From contig NZ_CP104311.1 of the NCBI RefSeq assembly GCF_036864975.1, forward strand, positions 3,289,513 through 3,353,512: 64,000 nucleotides of DNA, given 5' to 3'. Every line of letters begins with the position of its first letter. Position 1 is the stretch's first letter. A model generated the notes under the pieces. The model ran no database searches, was not told the origin of the DNA, and saw nothing but the letters and a program-made list of their open reading frames with translations. Source of the DNA: Methylococcus capsulatus. Lineage in GTDB: Bacteria; Pseudomonadota; Gammaproteobacteria; Methylococcales; Methylococcaceae. Below are positions 51,722 to 63,213 of this stretch, one piece after another. Position numbers and translations under genes: made by a program.

Positions 51722-54175
51722 CTACCGGCTCTGCGCCCCAGCCACCCGATCCATGAGCACGCGGGCTTCCGCCTTCTGGCGGTCGTTCCCCACGGCGAGG
51801 ATCTCCTCCAACAGCTCGCTTGCCGCATCGGCATCGCCCATGTCGACATAGGCCTTGCTGAGGTCAAGCTTCGTCTCGAGCGGATCCATGTCGGTGATGT
51901 CCCCATACGGGTCCATGTCCTCCCGGATCGGCCCTGGCATACCCGAACCGGGTTGACCGGCGGGCTCCGTATTCCGCACGGCCGGAACCGCTTCGATCTC
52001 GATGGTCATCGGCGGTTCGGAGGCGCGGGCCGGCGTCTCTTGCGTCGGCACCGGAGGCGGGTTTAGTTCGGCGTGGTCGTCAAGGCTTTCGAGCTCCGCC
52101 AGCAGCGACTCGATGGACTCAGCCGCTGAAGCCGTCGCGCGGGCATACGGCTCCGGTTCGTAAGCGATGAGATTGTCGGCGTCATGGACGACCTCCGGCT
52201 CGTCGTTCGCTCTTCCCGCCGGCGAACACGGTTCCAGCCCGGCGAATTCGAACTCGAGTGGAGGTATGTCATCGGCCACAATCTGCTCCCCCTCGGGTTC
52301 CGCAGCACCGTCCCGGAGTTCCACATCGAGAGCTTCCGACGATACCCCTTGCACAACCGCAGGCGATCGTGGCATTTCGGGAACGGTGTCAGCCACTAGC
52401 GACCGGCGCGCCGCCGCATCGGGAAGACCGTCCGGAACATCCACCGGCACGGGAGGTTTCAAACGCAGCTTGAGACTCATACGGGACACTTCTCCCCAGA
52501 GGTCCGGCCGCGTCTCACGCCAGCCCGATGTGTCTTCCGCCAGTTCCTCGAACGCCTGGTATTTCCCCGCGAGGTATAGAATTTCGAGCAGCTTCAGGCG
52601 AAATTCGTCGCGTTCAGGGTGTGCTGTGACGGCGGCCCGCATCAGTTGCTCGGCCGGGGCAAGTTTGCCATTGGCCAGAAAGGCATCGGCCTCGGCGATC
52701 GCGTCGATCGGCTCCACGGAATCCACCTCTTTGACCGCGTTGCGGTACGCTTCCAGACTGCGGACACCTGCGGAGGAAACGGTCCGCGGCGCGGTCGATG
52801 CCGTGCTGCCGGCCATCAGTTTGTCGAGTCTCGAAGGCAGGCCAAGGCCGAACGCCCGCCGCCTCCGTCTCGCCCACCAGGCCAGCGCTGCCGTGAGTGT
52901 GAGGGGACCCAGCCCCCAAAGCCAAGAGCCGTTGGCAGCGGCGTCCTCCGTCGGCTCGGTTGCCGGGGGAGGCTGGATGACCACGGTCACTGGCGTTCCG
53001 GCGCCGGATTCGGCGGCCGGAGATGACACCGGCACCGGCGACGGAGGAACGCTTGCGGAAGGCGAAGCGGCGGCCGGAACCCCGGGTTGCAGCGCCGCGA
53101 TCTGCCGGTCCTTCAAATCGAGGAGTTGCTGAAGGGTCGAAAGCTGCTGCTCGAGCGCCCCCAATCGGGCACGAATTTCTTCATTTTCCTGGCGAAGGCT
53201 TTCGGCGACCTCCAGGGCGAGATCATCCTTGCCGCCGGCTCCACCAGCTGGCCCTTGGCTGCCAGGTGCGAGAAGCTTGAGCCGACCGCCGCGGGCCGCG
53301 GTTTCCCCTCCTTCCGGCGGCGGGACGGGAGCGGAAGCCGCTGGCGGGAGGGTGGATACATTCTTTCGAGCACTCTGGCGCGCCGCCGCCCGCAGTTCCC
53401 GCCACTGCCTGACGGCATCCGCCGGCTGCAGCTCCGCCAGTACTGCGTGCGGAGGAATGGTCAACACGGCCCCATGCTTGAGAGCGTTGACGTTACCCCC
53501 GATGAAGGCATCCGGATTGGCGCGGTAGATGCCGACCTTGACTTGTTCCGGGGTCAGGTCGCCATCCGCATTGACGGCCTTGGCGATGGAGGAGAGGGTA
53601 TCGCGGCGCCTGATGGGGCCATATTCCGATCCTTCCCCGGAGGACCTGGCACGACCGGCAGAAGGGGAAGAGGGAGGGTCCACAACATAAAGCGAACGCG
53701 GCGTCGGTTCCTGCGGGTATGGCGAAGCACGCTCGGAGCGGCTAGGAGAACTCGGGTCGGGGAAGACCTGTACCGGCGGATCGACCAGCACGGTGAATTC
53801 CTTGACGATCCGCCCCTCCGGCCAATCCACCTCCATCAGAAAACTCAGGAACGGCTCACTGATGGGCTCTCGGGAGCTGATCCGGATCACGCCGCTCCCG
53901 TCGGCACGCTGCTCCGGCTGAAACCGCAGGCTCGACAGGAACTGCCGGCGTTCAATGCCGGCCCGGGCAAAAGCCTCCGGCGAAGCGAGTGTCACCTTGA
54001 TGTCCTCGAGTTTCTCCTCCGAAACGACGAGGGGCACCTCCGCCTTGAGCGTCTGGTTGAGAGCGGACAGCAGCCTGAGTTCCCCGATACCCAGGGCATG
54101 GGAGCCGGGAGAAATGAAGATGCCGATGAGCGTCAGGGTCCGACGCGCGAATCTGATCCTTTCCGCTCCGTACAC
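51722..54175 (-). CDS. fimV: FimV-family peptidoglycan-binding polar hub protein
   Basis: An 817-residue FimV homologue, which organises type IV pilus assembly and polar signalling. The periplasmic part opens with HALGIGELRLLSALNQTLKA and a LysM-like region (RRDTLSSIAKAVNADGDL). A coiled coil follows (EIRARLGALEQQLSTLQQLL), then one membrane helix (WLWGLGPLTLTAALAWWARR). The cytoplasmic tail is acidic with a C-terminal TPR-like FimV domain (KLDLSKAYVDMGDADAASEL). It starts at GTG (54175). It lies downstream of asd, as in Pseudomonas and Legionella. Confidence 0.92.
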   Translation of the reverse strand: MYGAERIRFARRTLTLIGIFISPGSHALGIGELRLLSALNQTLKAEVPLVVSEEKLEDIKVTLASPEAFARAGIERRQFLSSLRFQPEQRADGSGVIRISSREPISEPFLSFLMEVDWPEGRIVKEFTVLVDPPVQVFPDPSSPSRSERASPYPQEPTPRSLYVVDPPSSPSAGRARSSGEGSEYGPIRRRDTLSSIAKAVNADGDLTPEQVKVGIYRANPDAFIGGNVNALKHGAVLTIPPHAVLAELQPADAVRQWRELRAAARQSARKNVSTLPPAASAPVPPPEGGETAARGGRLKLLAPGSQGPAGGAGGKDDLALEVAESLRQENEEIRARLGALEQQLSTLQQLLDLKDRQIAALQPGVPAAASPSASVPPSPVPVSSPAAESGAGTPVTVVIQPPPATEPTEDAAANGSWLWGLGPLTLTAALAWWARRRRRAFGLGLPSRLDKLMAGSTASTAPRTVSSAGVRSLEAYRNAVKEVDSVEPIDAIAEADAFLANGKLAPAEQLMRAAVTAHPERDEFRLKLLEILYLAGKYQAFEELAEDTSGWRETRPDLWGEVSRMSLKLRLKPPVPVDVPDGLPDAAARRSLVADTVPEMPRSPAVVQGVSSEALDVELRDGAAEPEGEQIVADDIPPLEFEFAGLEPCSPAGRANDEPEVVHDADNLIAYEPEPYARATASAAESIESLLAELESLDDHAELNPPPVPTQETPARASEPPMTIEIEAVPAVRNTEPAGQPGSGMPGPIREDMDPYGDITDMDPLETKLDLSKAYVDMGDADAASELLEEILAVGNDRQKAEARVLMDRVAGAQSR

Positions 54176-54211
54176 CGCGGGTCGTCAATAGGAAATGTAA
54201 AAATGAATGCG

Positions 54212-55234
54212 TCAAATATACTTATCTATCAGTATCTCCGCAATCTGCACGCTGTTGAGCGCCGCGCCCTTACGGATGTTGTCCGCGACCACCCACAGGT
54301 TCAGTCCGCGCGGATGCGAAATGTCTTCGCGGATGCGGCCGACGAATACCGGGTCTTTGCCGGCGGCCTCGGTGACTGCGGTCGGGTAGCCCCCCGGCTG
54401 ATGCTCGTCGATCACCACGACGCCCGGCGCCTTCTCCAGCAATGCCCTCGCCTGCTCCGCCGTGATCTTGTCCCGGGTCTCGATGTGCACGGCCTCCGAA
54501 TGACCGTAGAACACCGGCACCCGCACGGTGGTGGGATTCACCAGGATGGCATCGTCCCCCATGATCTTGCGGGTCTCCCAGACCATCTTCATCTCTTCCT
54601 TGGTGTAACCGTTGTCCAGGAAGACATCGATCTGCGGCAACACGTTGAAAGCAATCTGCTTGGGATACACCGAGGCCTGGCAGGGCAGGCCATTGAGCAA
54701 TTGCGCGGTCTGGCCGGCCAGCTCCTCGATGGCCTTCTTGCCGGTGCCGGACACCGCCTGATAGGTGCAGACATTGATGCGCTCGATGCCGACGGCATCG
54801 TAGATCGGTTTCAGCGCCACCAGCATCTGAATGGTGGAACAGTTGGGGTTGGCGATGATGCCGCGGTTCCGGTAATCGGCGATCTTTTCCGCATTGACCT
54901 CCGGCACCACCAGCGGGATGTCGTCCTCGTAGCGGAAGCGGGAGGTATTGTCGATCACCACACAGCCAGCCGCCGCCGCCCGGGGCGCGTAGATATCGGA
55001 AACCGAGGCGCCGGGCGAAAACAGGCCGATCTGGACCAGGGACCAGTCGAACTCCTCCACATCCACCACTTTGAGCTGGCTGCCCCTGAACTCCAGGCGC
55101 TTACCGGTGGAACGACTGCTGGCCAGGGCGTACACCTCGCCCACCGGGAACCGGCGTTGCTCAAGGATGGACAGCATCGTTTCGCCGACGGCCCCGGTGG
55201 CGCCCAGCACGGCGACATTGTAGGTTTTGCTCAT
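54212..55234 (-). CDS. asd: Aspartate-semialdehyde dehydrogenase
   Basis: A complete 340-residue enzyme reducing aspartyl phosphate for Lys, Met, Thr and diaminopimelate synthesis. The NADP site is VAVLGATGAVGETMLSILEQ; the catalytic Cys is in NPNCSTIQMLVAL and the acyl-binding region TYQAVSGTGKKAIEEL. It lies 59 bases after leuB and 36 before fimV on the same strand. Confidence 0.97.
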   Translation of the reverse strand: MSKTYNVAVLGATGAVGETMLSILEQRRFPVGEVYALASSRSTGKRLEFRGSQLKVVDVEEFDWSLVQIGLFSPGASVSDIYAPRAAAAGCVVIDNTSRFRYEDDIPLVVPEVNAEKIADYRNRGIIANPNCSTIQMLVALKPIYDAVGIERINVCTYQAVSGTGKKAIEELAGQTAQLLNGLPCQASVYPKQIAFNVLPQIDVFLDNGYTKEEMKMVWETRKIMGDDAILVNPTTVRVPVFYGHSEAVHIETRDKITAEQARALLEKAPGVVVIDEHQPGGYPTAVTEAAGKDPVFVGRIREDISHPRGLNLWVVADNIRKGAALNSVQIAEILIDKYI

Positions 55235-55293
55235 GATCTGACTCGGTTCAGTGAAATTCGATTGCCGGCTTCTGTTGGCAGAAGCGGCAAGGT

Positions 55294-56376
55294 TCAGGCA
55301 CTGCGCAAAGCAGCGACGATCGCATCACCCATCGCGGCGGTACCGACCTCGACGGTGCCTTCCGAGGCAATATCGGCCGTGCGGAAACCCTGATCCAATG
55401 CCGTCTGCACCGCCCTCTCGATCCGCTCCGCCAAGACCGCGTCGTCGAAGCTGTAGCGCAGCATCATGGCCAGCGACAGGATGGTAGCGATCGGATTGGC
55501 GATGCCGCGGCCGGCGATATCCGGGGCCGAGCCGTGGATAGGCTCGTACATCCCCTTGCCGTTCTTGTCGAGGGAAGCCGAAGGCAGCATACCGATCGAG
55601 CCGGTCAGCATGGCGGCGCAGTCGGACAAGATGTCGCCGAACATGTTATCGGTCAGCATCACGTCGAATTGCTTCGGGTTACGGACCAACTGCATCGCGG
55701 CGTTGTCCACATACATATGGCTCAGCGCCACGTCCGGATAGTCCTTGCCGGCCTCGATGACCACCTCGCGCCACAGTTCCGTGCATTCCAGCACATTGGC
55801 CTTGTCGATGCTGCACAGGCGCTTGTTACGCTTCCGAGCAATCTGGAACGCGCTGTGGGCTATGCGGCGGATTTCCGATTCGCTGTACACCAGGGTGTTG
55901 TACCCTTCCCGCTCACCGTGCTCGTTGATGCGACGACCGCGCGGCTTGCCGAAATAAATGCCACCGGTCAGCTCCCGCACGATCATGATGTCCAGGCCAA
56001 CGACCACTTCGGGCTTGAGGGTCGAAGCCGCCACCAACTGCGGATAGAGCACCGCCGGCCGCAGATTGGAAAACAGTTCCAGCTCCGAACGCAAGCCCAG
56101 GAGCCCCCGCTCGGGCCGCAGCGAATAATCCAGAGGCTCCCATTTGGGACCACCGACCGCACCAAGCAGGATCGAGTCGGCGGCCCGGCACAGCGTCAGG
56201 GTTTCTTGCGGGAAGGGGGTGCCATGGACATCGTAGGCCGCACCGCCGATCAGAGCGTGTTCGGTTTCGACCGCCAAACCGAAATCGGTGCACAGGCTAT
56301 CCAAGACCTTCAAGGCTTCTGCGACGATTTCCGGTCCGATCCCGTCGCCGGGCAAAACAGCGATTTTGATAGTCAT
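55294..56376 (-). CDS. leuB: 3-isopropylmalate dehydrogenase
   Basis: A 360-residue NAD-dependent decarboxylating dehydrogenase in leucine synthesis. Motifs are [18 protein letters not shown], the substrate site [20 protein letters not shown], and [20 protein letters not shown] with [17 protein letters not shown]. The ATG at 56376 gives the family N terminus; the open frame reaches 56475. It is 28 bases downstream of leuD, the last of leuCDB. Confidence 0.97.
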   Translation of the reverse strand: MTIKIAVLPGDGIGPEIVAEALKVLDSLCTDFGLAVETEHALIGGAAYDVHGTPFPQETLTLCRAADSILLGAVGGPKWEPLDYSLRPERGLLGLRSELELFSNLRPAVLYPQLVAASTLKPEVVVGLDIMIVRELTGGIYFGKPRGRRINEHGEREGYNTLVYSESEIRRIAHSAFQIARKRNKRLCSIDKANVLECTELWREVVIEAGKDYPDVALSHMYVDNAAMQLVRNPKQFDVMLTDNMFGDILSDCAAMLTGSIGMLPSASLDKNGKGMYEPIHGSAPDIAGRGIANPIATILSLAMMLRYSFDDAVLAERIERAVQTALDQGFRTADIASEGTVEVGTAAMGDAIVAALRSA

Positions 56377-56404
56377 TGAAGCGATACCTGAATTACTCGA
56401 GACT

Positions 56405-57043
56405 TCAAGGGACGGCGAACAGCCAGGGGGCAGACTTCCTGCGGGCGGCTTCGTAGGCGCGGATGGCCTCGGCATGCTGCAGGGTCAGAGCGATGTCGTC
56501 CAGGCCGTTCAGCAGACGATGCTTGCGGGAGGCATCCACGTCGAAATGGAAGGTTTCGCCGAACGGCGTCGCCACGGTCTGCGACTCCAGGTCGATGGTG
56601 AGCTCGAAGCCGGGTCCGGCCTCGCTAAACAGGCGATCGACCGTGGCTTCGTCGAGTACGATGGGCAGGATGCCGTTCTTGAAGCAGTTGTTGTAGAAGA
56701 TGTCGGCGAAGCTCGGCGCGATGATGGCGCGAAAGCCATAATCCCCCAGCGCCCAGGGCGCGTGCTCGCGCGAGGAGCCACAGCCGAAGTTCTTGCGGGC
56801 CAGCAATATCTTGGCGCCGGCATAACAGGGCAGGTTGAGCACGAACTCCGGGTTGAGTGGACGGTGGCTACAATCCATATCGGGCTCGCCACGGTCCAGG
56901 TAACGCCACTCGTCGAACAGATAGGGACCGAACCCGCTGCGGCGGATGGACTTCAGAAACTGCTTGGGAATGATGGCATCGGTGTCAACATTGGCCCGGT
57001 CCAATGGCACGACGCGCGAAGTGAATTTCGTGAAAGGCTTCAT
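56405..57043 (-). CDS. leuD: 3-isopropylmalate dehydratase small subunit
   Basis: A 212-residue subunit with [31 protein letters not shown], and [15 protein letters not shown], the substrate loop. GGAGGG lies 6 bases before the ATG at 57043, whose first 4 bases overlap the leuC stop. The frame continues open far into leuC but that is a shadow. With LeuC it isomerises 2- to 3-isopropylmalate. Confidence 0.97.
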   Translation of the reverse strand: MKPFTKFTSRVVPLDRANVDTDAIIPKQFLKSIRRSGFGPYLFDEWRYLDRGEPDMDCSHRPLNPEFVLNLPCYAGAKILLARKNFGCGSSREHAPWALGDYGFRAIIAPSFADIFYNNCFKNGILPIVLDEATVDRLFSEAGPGFELTIDLESQTVATPFGETFHFDVDASRKHRLLNGLDDIALTLQHAEAIRAYEAARRKSAPWLFAVP

Positions 57044-58452
57044 ACGCGCCCTCCTTCGGTAATGTCGACGAAATGCCCATGAATGGCCGCCGCAGCCGCC
57101 ATGGCCGGACTCACCAGATGGGTACGCCCGCCATAGCCCTGGCGTCCCTCGAAATTCCGGTTGGAGGTGGAGGCGCAACGCTCGCCGGGTTCCAGCCGGT
57201 CGGCATTCATCGCCAAGCACATAGAACAACCGGGATCGCGCCATTCGAAACCGGCCTCGAGAAAGACCTTGTCCAGCCCCTCCTGCTCCGCCTGCCGCTT
57301 GACCAGACCCGAGCCGGGCACCACCAGTGCCTGCTTCACATGGGCGGCGAGCTTGTGTCCCCGAGCGACCTCCGCCGCGGCGCGCAGGTCCTCGATCCTG
57401 GCATTGGTGCAGGACCCGATGAATACCCGGTCGACCCGGATCGCTCCGATTGGCGTGCCAGGCAGGAGATCCATGTACTGCAGCGCCCGCTCCATGCTTT
57501 CCCGCCGCACCGGATCGACTTCCGTGGCCGGGTCCGGCACCTCGGCATCCACCGGCACGACCTGTTCCGGCGAAGTTCCCCAGGTCACCTGTGGCTTGAT
57601 GCCGGCGGCATCGATCTCGATGACCTTGTCGAACACCGCATCCGGATCGCTGTGCAGGTCTTTCCATGCCTCGACCGCCCGCTCCCACAAGGCGCCCGCC
57701 GGAGCGAACGGCCGGCCCTTGAGGTAGTCGAGCGTGACTTCGTCCACCGCCACCAGGCCAGCACGTGCGCCCGCCTCGATCGCCATGTTGCAAACCGTCA
57801 TCCGGCCTTCCATCGACAAGCCGCGGATGGCTTCGCCTGCGAATTCGATGGTATAGCCGGTGCCGCCGGCCGTTCCGATACGGCCGATAATCGCCAGTAC
57901 CAAATCTTTCGCTGTCACGCCCGGCGCCAGCTTGCCGTCGACGCGGACCAGCATGTTTTTCGCCTTGCGCTGCACCAGACATTGCGTGGCCAACACATGC
58001 TCGACCTCGGAAGTGCCGATCCCGAAGGCGAGCGCCCCGAAAGCGCCGTGAGTCGAAGTATGCGAATCGCCGCAAACGATGGTCATGCCCGGCAGGGTCG
58101 CGCCCTGCTCGGGCCCGATCACATGCACGATACCCTGGCGCACGTCGTCCATCGCGAATTCGGTAATACCGAAATCGGCGCAGTTCTTGTCCAAAGTTTC
58201 CACCTGCAGGCGCGACACCGGATCGGCGATACCTTTGTCGCGGTCAGCGGTGGGGACGTTGTGGTCGGCCACTGCAAGATTGGCATCCACTCGCCAAGGT
58301 ACACGCCCTGCCATCCGCAGCCCTTCGAATGCCTGGGGTGAGGTCACCTCGTGGATTAGATGGCGATCAATGTAGATCAGGCACGATCCGTCCGCATCGA
58401 CATGCACGACGTGGTCGTCCCACAGCTTGTCGTAAAGGGTTTTTCCGCTCAT
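57040..58452 (-). CDS. leuC: 3-isopropylmalate dehydratase large subunit
   Basis: A 470-residue aconitase-family subunit. The 4Fe-4S cysteines lie in [15 protein letters not shown] and [31 protein letters not shown] is the other signature. I chose the ATG at 58452 ([14 protein letters not shown]). It follows adk by 35 bases on the same strand. leuA is not in the window. Confidence 0.97.
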   Translation of the reverse strand: MSGKTLYDKLWDDHVVHVDADGSCLIYIDRHLIHEVTSPQAFEGLRMAGRVPWRVDANLAVADHNVPTADRDKGIADPVSRLQVETLDKNCADFGITEFAMDDVRQGIVHVIGPEQGATLPGMTIVCGDSHTSTHGAFGALAFGIGTSEVEHVLATQCLVQRKAKNMLVRVDGKLAPGVTAKDLVLAIIGRIGTAGGTGYTIEFAGEAIRGLSMEGRMTVCNMAIEAGARAGLVAVDEVTLDYLKGRPFAPAGALWERAVEAWKDLHSDPDAVFDKVIEIDAAGIKPQVTWGTSPEQVVPVDAEVPDPATEVDPVRRESMERALQYMDLLPGTPIGAIRVDRVFIGSCTNARIEDLRAAAEVARGHKLAAHVKQALVVPGSGLVKRQAEQEGLDKVFLEAGFEWRDPGCSMCLAMNADRLEPGERCASTSNRNFEGRQGYGGRTHLVSPAMAAAAAIHGHFVDITEGGRV

Positions 58453-58487
58453 GACTTCAAGATGCAAAGATGATTCCGGCGGTTTCT

Positions 58488-59696
<1,209 letters not shown>

Positions 59697-60398
59697 TTAA
59701 CCGGTGTTCTGCGAAGCAAACTCCCAGTTCAACAGCTTTTCGAGAACTGCATTCACATAATCGGCGCGGCGGTTCTGATAGTCCAGATAATAGGCATGCT
59801 CCCATACGTCGATTGCCAGCAATGGCTTTTTTCGGGATGTCAGAGGAGTATCGGCATTGGCCGTCCTGATAATCTCGAGCTTGTCACCAGCGAGAACGAG
59901 CCAGGCCCAACCGCTTCCGAACTGTGACACCGCTGCGTTCGCAAACTCCTTTTTGCATGCGTCGACGCTGCCGAATGAGGCTTCGATTTTCCCCTTCAGG
60001 GCGGCCGGGGGCTCACCGCCACCATTGGGCCTGAGACTTTTCCAGTAAAACGTATGATTCCAAACCTGAGCCGCATTATTGAAAATTGAAGTCCGGTCCG
60101 CTTTCCCTGCAGTATCGCTAATAATTTTTTCCAAAGTAAAATCGGCATATTCCGTCCCTGCAACGAGCTTGTTCAGGTTATCCACATAACCCTTGTGATG
60201 CTTACCATAGTGAAAGCCGACGGTATTGGCTGAAATCACCGGCGCCAGGGCGTTCTCGGCATAAGGCAGCGGCGGCAAGGAATGGGAGGATGCAGCCTTC
60301 GAAACTCTGGGAAGCCCGCCTGTCGCCAACCAGGCGACCGCTCCCGCGGATGCGATAAGAAAGCTGCGACGCTCGTGTAAAATCGATGATTTACGCAT
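59697..60398 (-). CDS. Tat-exported iron superoxide dismutase
   Basis: A 233-residue Fe/Mn superoxide dismutase. Metal ligands are His63 in [12 protein letters not shown], the His of NHTFYW, and Asp and His in [11 protein letters not shown]. The Gln in [11 protein letters not shown] indicates the Fe type. Unlike SodB it has a Tat-like leader: [20 protein letters not shown] with Arg10-Arg11, then SKAAS as a likely cleavage region, so it probably acts in the periplasm. I chose the ATG at 60398; ATGs at 60413 and 60488 are in frame. Confidence 0.9.
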   Translation of the reverse strand: MRKSSILHERRSFLIASAGAVAWLATGGLPRVSKAASSHSLPPLPYAENALAPVISANTVGFHYGKHHKGYVDNLNKLVAGTEYADFTLEKIISDTAGKADRTSIFNNAAQVWNHTFYWKSLRPNGGGEPPAALKGKIEASFGSVDACKKEFANAAVSQFGSGWAWLVLAGDKLEIIRTANADTPLTSRKKPLLAIDVWEHAYYLDYQNRRADYVNAVLEKLLNWEFASQNTG

Positions 60399-60471
60399 AT
60401 GATTCTCTCTCATAGCTGCACCTATTGAGTGGAATGGAAGCCTGGAACCCTTCTTATCACCGCAGGCCGAT

Positions 60472-60816
60472 TCAGGCTTTCTTGACAAATTCCGATTTCA
60501 AGCCCATCGCGCCAATACCTTCGATCTTGCAATCGATGTCGTGGTCGCCATCAACCAGACGGATGTTCTTGACCTTGGTGCCGACTTTGACCACTGATGA
60601 TGAGCCTTTGACTTTCAAATCCTTGATCACGGTCACACTGTCACCGTCCATTAGAATGTTGCCGTATGCATCTTTCACTACTTTTTTGCCGATTTCCGCG
60701 CTCTCGGCGGCGGCGACCATAGCCCATTCATACCCGCATTCTGGACAGACGATCATGCCGCCATCTTCATAGGTGAATTCGGATTTGCATTGTGGGCACG
60801 GCGGAAAATTGCTCAT
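60472..60816 (-). CDS. yjdM: Zinc-ribbon protein YjdM (PhnA family)
   Basis: A 114-residue protein with an N-terminal zinc ribbon (Cys7-Cys10 and Cys24-Cys27: CPQCKSEF and CPECGYEW) and a C-terminal SH3-like domain ([20 protein letters not shown]). It was once linked to alkylphosphonate uptake, but the true function is unknown and no phn genes are nearby. AAGGCAG precedes the ATG. It lies 73 bases upstream of sodB on the same strand. Confidence 0.92.
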   Translation of the reverse strand: MSNFPPCPQCKSEFTYEDGGMIVCPECGYEWAMVAAAESAEIGKKVVKDAYGNILMDGDSVTVIKDLKVKGSSSVVKVGTKVKNIRLVDGDHDIDCKIEGIGAMGLKSEFVKKA

Positions 60817-61467
60817 ACGCTGCCTTTTGAAGTGGATTGTGGAAAGTGGCCGGAATCTACACTAGCGCCAAGGAGGAAGTCAAAAACAGGCAACAGAATG
60901 CGGGCGCATCCCGATGGGCAGACTCTTGCTACAAACGGCTTGACACGCCGCCCGTCTATCTAAATGTGCCCCATGCGTTCCGGCTCGGCGGCCACTGACT
61001 CGGCTTGCCCACCTGTCAGGTGAGGATGCGTTACACCATGCTGACATTCCGCACACATTCAGGACACAACCGCATGCTGAACTATCGGATGTGGATCAGC
61101 CACCACGCCCAAGTGCGGGTGACTATTCATGGTTCATCATCTCCCATTCTCCGGCGGCCGGCATCGTGTCCCCTCAATGCCGGGCGCCAGCTTTTTTGGG
61201 CACTGCGGCTGCATGCGGCACAGTCTGGGCCACGGCTCGAAATCATCTTTCCGACCGAAAAGGCCCCGCCGATCTCCACGAATTCAGCCTGCGCGCCAAG
61301 ACTCCAGACAACTCGTCGGCGACATGATCCACACTCTGCTTCTTTGAGATCACCAACTGCCGGCATTCCAAACGCCGCATGCACTGCTCCAGCCACGACT
61401 TCAGAAGCCGTTCCCGGCTATCGGCGTGAATCTTCCTCGCCCGCCGAAACGCAATGCCTCGCATGTG
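60817..61467. other. 651-base gap without a supportable gene
   Basis: Several overlapping frames (61005-61481 plus, 61127-61396 and 61243-61464 minus) are open, but none has a ribosome-binding site, a known motif or family length. The minus frame MRGIAFRRARKIHADSRERL is basic and could be a gene remnant. The yjdM promoter should lie near 60820-60900. Confidence 0.45.
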
Positions 61468-62874
61468 TCAGCCCTGTATGATGGAAGGCGGCAAGCCATC
61501 GAGATATCGTTGCCACATGGTGGCATACAATTTCTCGATATTCTTGGTATAAGTATCGATATCGAATAAAGCAGTAGTCAGGCGGTTGGCATCAAGCTTT
61601 GCTTTGATCTGTGACAACCGCTCAGGAGAAGAGGCCAGATCAAAAACCAGGTCGTAATAACCATCGATGTCAGTGGCAATGAGCTCCGGCAAGCCGATTG
61701 CCTGCAAAAGGCTTCCAGCGACCCGCGAAGGAAACGTCGCTCCCGCACATGTCACCAGGGGAACACCAGCCCATAAAGCATCGCTGGCCGTTGTGTGAGC
61801 GTTGTAGGGAAACGTATCCAGCACCAGATCCGCCAATGCCAGCCGCCCCAGGTGCTCACTTTGCGGTTTCTCCTCAGCAAAGATGAGACTATCGGGAGCG
61901 ACGCCCCGTTTACACGCCTCATTCCTGAGATTGCCTTCTGCCTTATTGTTTTTCAGCAACCAAAGCATACTGCCGGGAACGTTGGTGAGCAATTTGCACC
62001 AAACATCGAAAATCTCAGGAGTAATCTTATAAGCCTGGTTGAAGCAGCAGAACACAAACCCTTGTTCCGCCAAGCCGGCATCGGATCGTGTGGGGCGAGT
62101 GCCAATTGGGCAGCGGCGACCATGGGGTTGATACGTATCAGGTAGATACGCGAACGCCTCGCTGTAATCGGCGGCACTCGCCAGCGGGGTAAGAAACCGA
62201 TCGGTGATGATGTAATCGCAGAAGTTGCCGCCCAAGGTTCCTGGATAACCCAAATAATTCACCTGAATTGGCGCCGGCCGGAATGTAAGAATCATCGTAC
62301 GACTATTGCTCGTATAACCTTTCAGATCGACCAGAATGTCGATCTGACCCTCATAGATCTGCTTCGCAGCTTCCACGTCCGATAACTCCTGAATGTCCAG
62401 GAAGCGATCGAAGCATTTTTTGAGGCGTCCCCGCATGTTTTTCCCGTCATCCGGACCATAAGAATATGCAAAGACCTCGAAGCGGTCCCGCTCGTGGCAT
62501 TCGAACAACTCCACCAATAGCAGCGATGTTGCATGGTCATGGAAGTCACAGGATAGATATCCAATACGTATTTTTGCCTTGTCTTTGGGAGAGAACGCGA
62601 AGTCCAGATGCGATCTCTGCATCCTGGACGATGCGATGCGATCCTGCATCCACAGATCGGCGCATGAGCGTTGTTCACTTGCGCCCATCCCTGGCATTGA
62701 CAGCAAATGAAATGGCGAAACCCTACCTGCTTCTTTCCTGGTGATGACGTCGCGCATCTTGGCACGCCACTCGTCCAGACGGTCCCATTCGCACATGCTC
62801 CGGCTCAGGTCATAAAATTTCAATTGCTTATCTACTTCTGGGGTGATAGGAGACCTGCTACCGCAAAAGGGCAT
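61468..62874 (-). CDS. SPINDLY/OGT-type glycosyltransferase (GT41), N-terminally short
   Basis: A 468-residue protein holding the catalytic half of the GT41 O-GlcNAc-transferase-like family. IRIGYLSCDFHDHATSLLLV (about 102-121) opens the first Rossmann domain; FRPAPIQVNYLGYPGT and FCCFNQAYKITPEIFD mark the middle, and DTFPYNAHTTASDALWAGVP plus FPSRVAGSLLQAIGLPELIA the UDP-sugar site. The usual N-terminal TPR array is missing and no ribosome-binding site is seen, so the gene may be truncated. Parts are AT-rich (61501-61560 about 38% G+C by hand), suggesting transfer. It probably modifies proteins or glycans. Confidence 0.8.
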   Translation of the reverse strand: MPFCGSRSPITPEVDKQLKFYDLSRSMCEWDRLDEWRAKMRDVITRKEAGRVSPFHLLSMPGMGASEQRSCADLWMQDRIASSRMQRSHLDFAFSPKDKAKIRIGYLSCDFHDHATSLLLVELFECHERDRFEVFAYSYGPDDGKNMRGRLKKCFDRFLDIQELSDVEAAKQIYEGQIDILVDLKGYTSNSRTMILTFRPAPIQVNYLGYPGTLGGNFCDYIITDRFLTPLASAADYSEAFAYLPDTYQPHGRRCPIGTRPTRSDAGLAEQGFVFCCFNQAYKITPEIFDVWCKLLTNVPGSMLWLLKNNKAEGNLRNEACKRGVAPDSLIFAEEKPQSEHLGRLALADLVLDTFPYNAHTTASDALWAGVPLVTCAGATFPSRVAGSLLQAIGLPELIATDIDGYYDLVFDLASSPERLSQIKAKLDANRLTTALFDIDTYTKNIEKLYATMWQRYLDGLPPSIIQG

Positions 62875-62943
62875 GCTAGTCTGTTTGATGCGGTCGCCGC
62901 GTTCACGGATTCAGGGCAGGGACAGCTTGCCGGCAGGTTTCGT

Positions 62944-63213
62944 TCAGAGGGACTGTGAGTCAGCGCCTGGACACAGGCCCGAGCGACCGTCGGTGCGCTT
63001 TGAGATCAAGGTCAGCCGCGGCACGGTCGACGTTCTGATGCGGGAGTTCTGGCGGCACTCCGGGCAGGAATAGGCCTGCGTGCCCTGGTAGGCCTTTTGG
63101 ACATATGCGATTGACCACGTAATCTCCACACGGAAGACACAACCACAAAATCCACAGGTTTGCTGAAAAACGCTCGTTGTTAGACAGCGGCGGCCGGGAT
63201 TATGATCTTGCAT
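62944..63213 (-). CDS. Possible small zinc-ribbon protein
   Basis: An 89-residue frame from ATG at 63213. It has two CxxC pairs, Cys20/Cys23 in TCGFCGCVF and Cys50/Cys53 in SCPECRQNS, spaced as in a zinc ribbon, with VEITWSIAYVQKAYQGTQAY between. The motif pattern argues for a real or recently lost gene. The ribosome-binding site is weak (GAGG 11-14 bases upstream). The frame extends to 63339 upstream without better support. No family recognised. Confidence 0.5.
   Translation of the reverse strand: MQDHNPGRRCLTTSVFQQTCGFCGCVFRVEITWSIAYVQKAYQGTQAYSCPECRQNSRIRTSTVPRLTLISKRTDGRSGLCPGADSQSL

Noticed and set aside
53087-55393. A 768-codon plus-strand frame opposite fimV and asd
   Set aside because: It crosses two real genes on the other strand and shows no motif.
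57044-58075. N-terminal extension of the leuD frame across leuC
   Set aside because: The extension is an out-of-phase reading of leuC; leuD has a clear ribosome-binding site and family start at 57043.
61005-61481. A 158-codon plus-strand frame in the 651-base gap
   Set aside because: No start signal, no motif, Ser/Pro/Arg-rich composition typical of chance frames.
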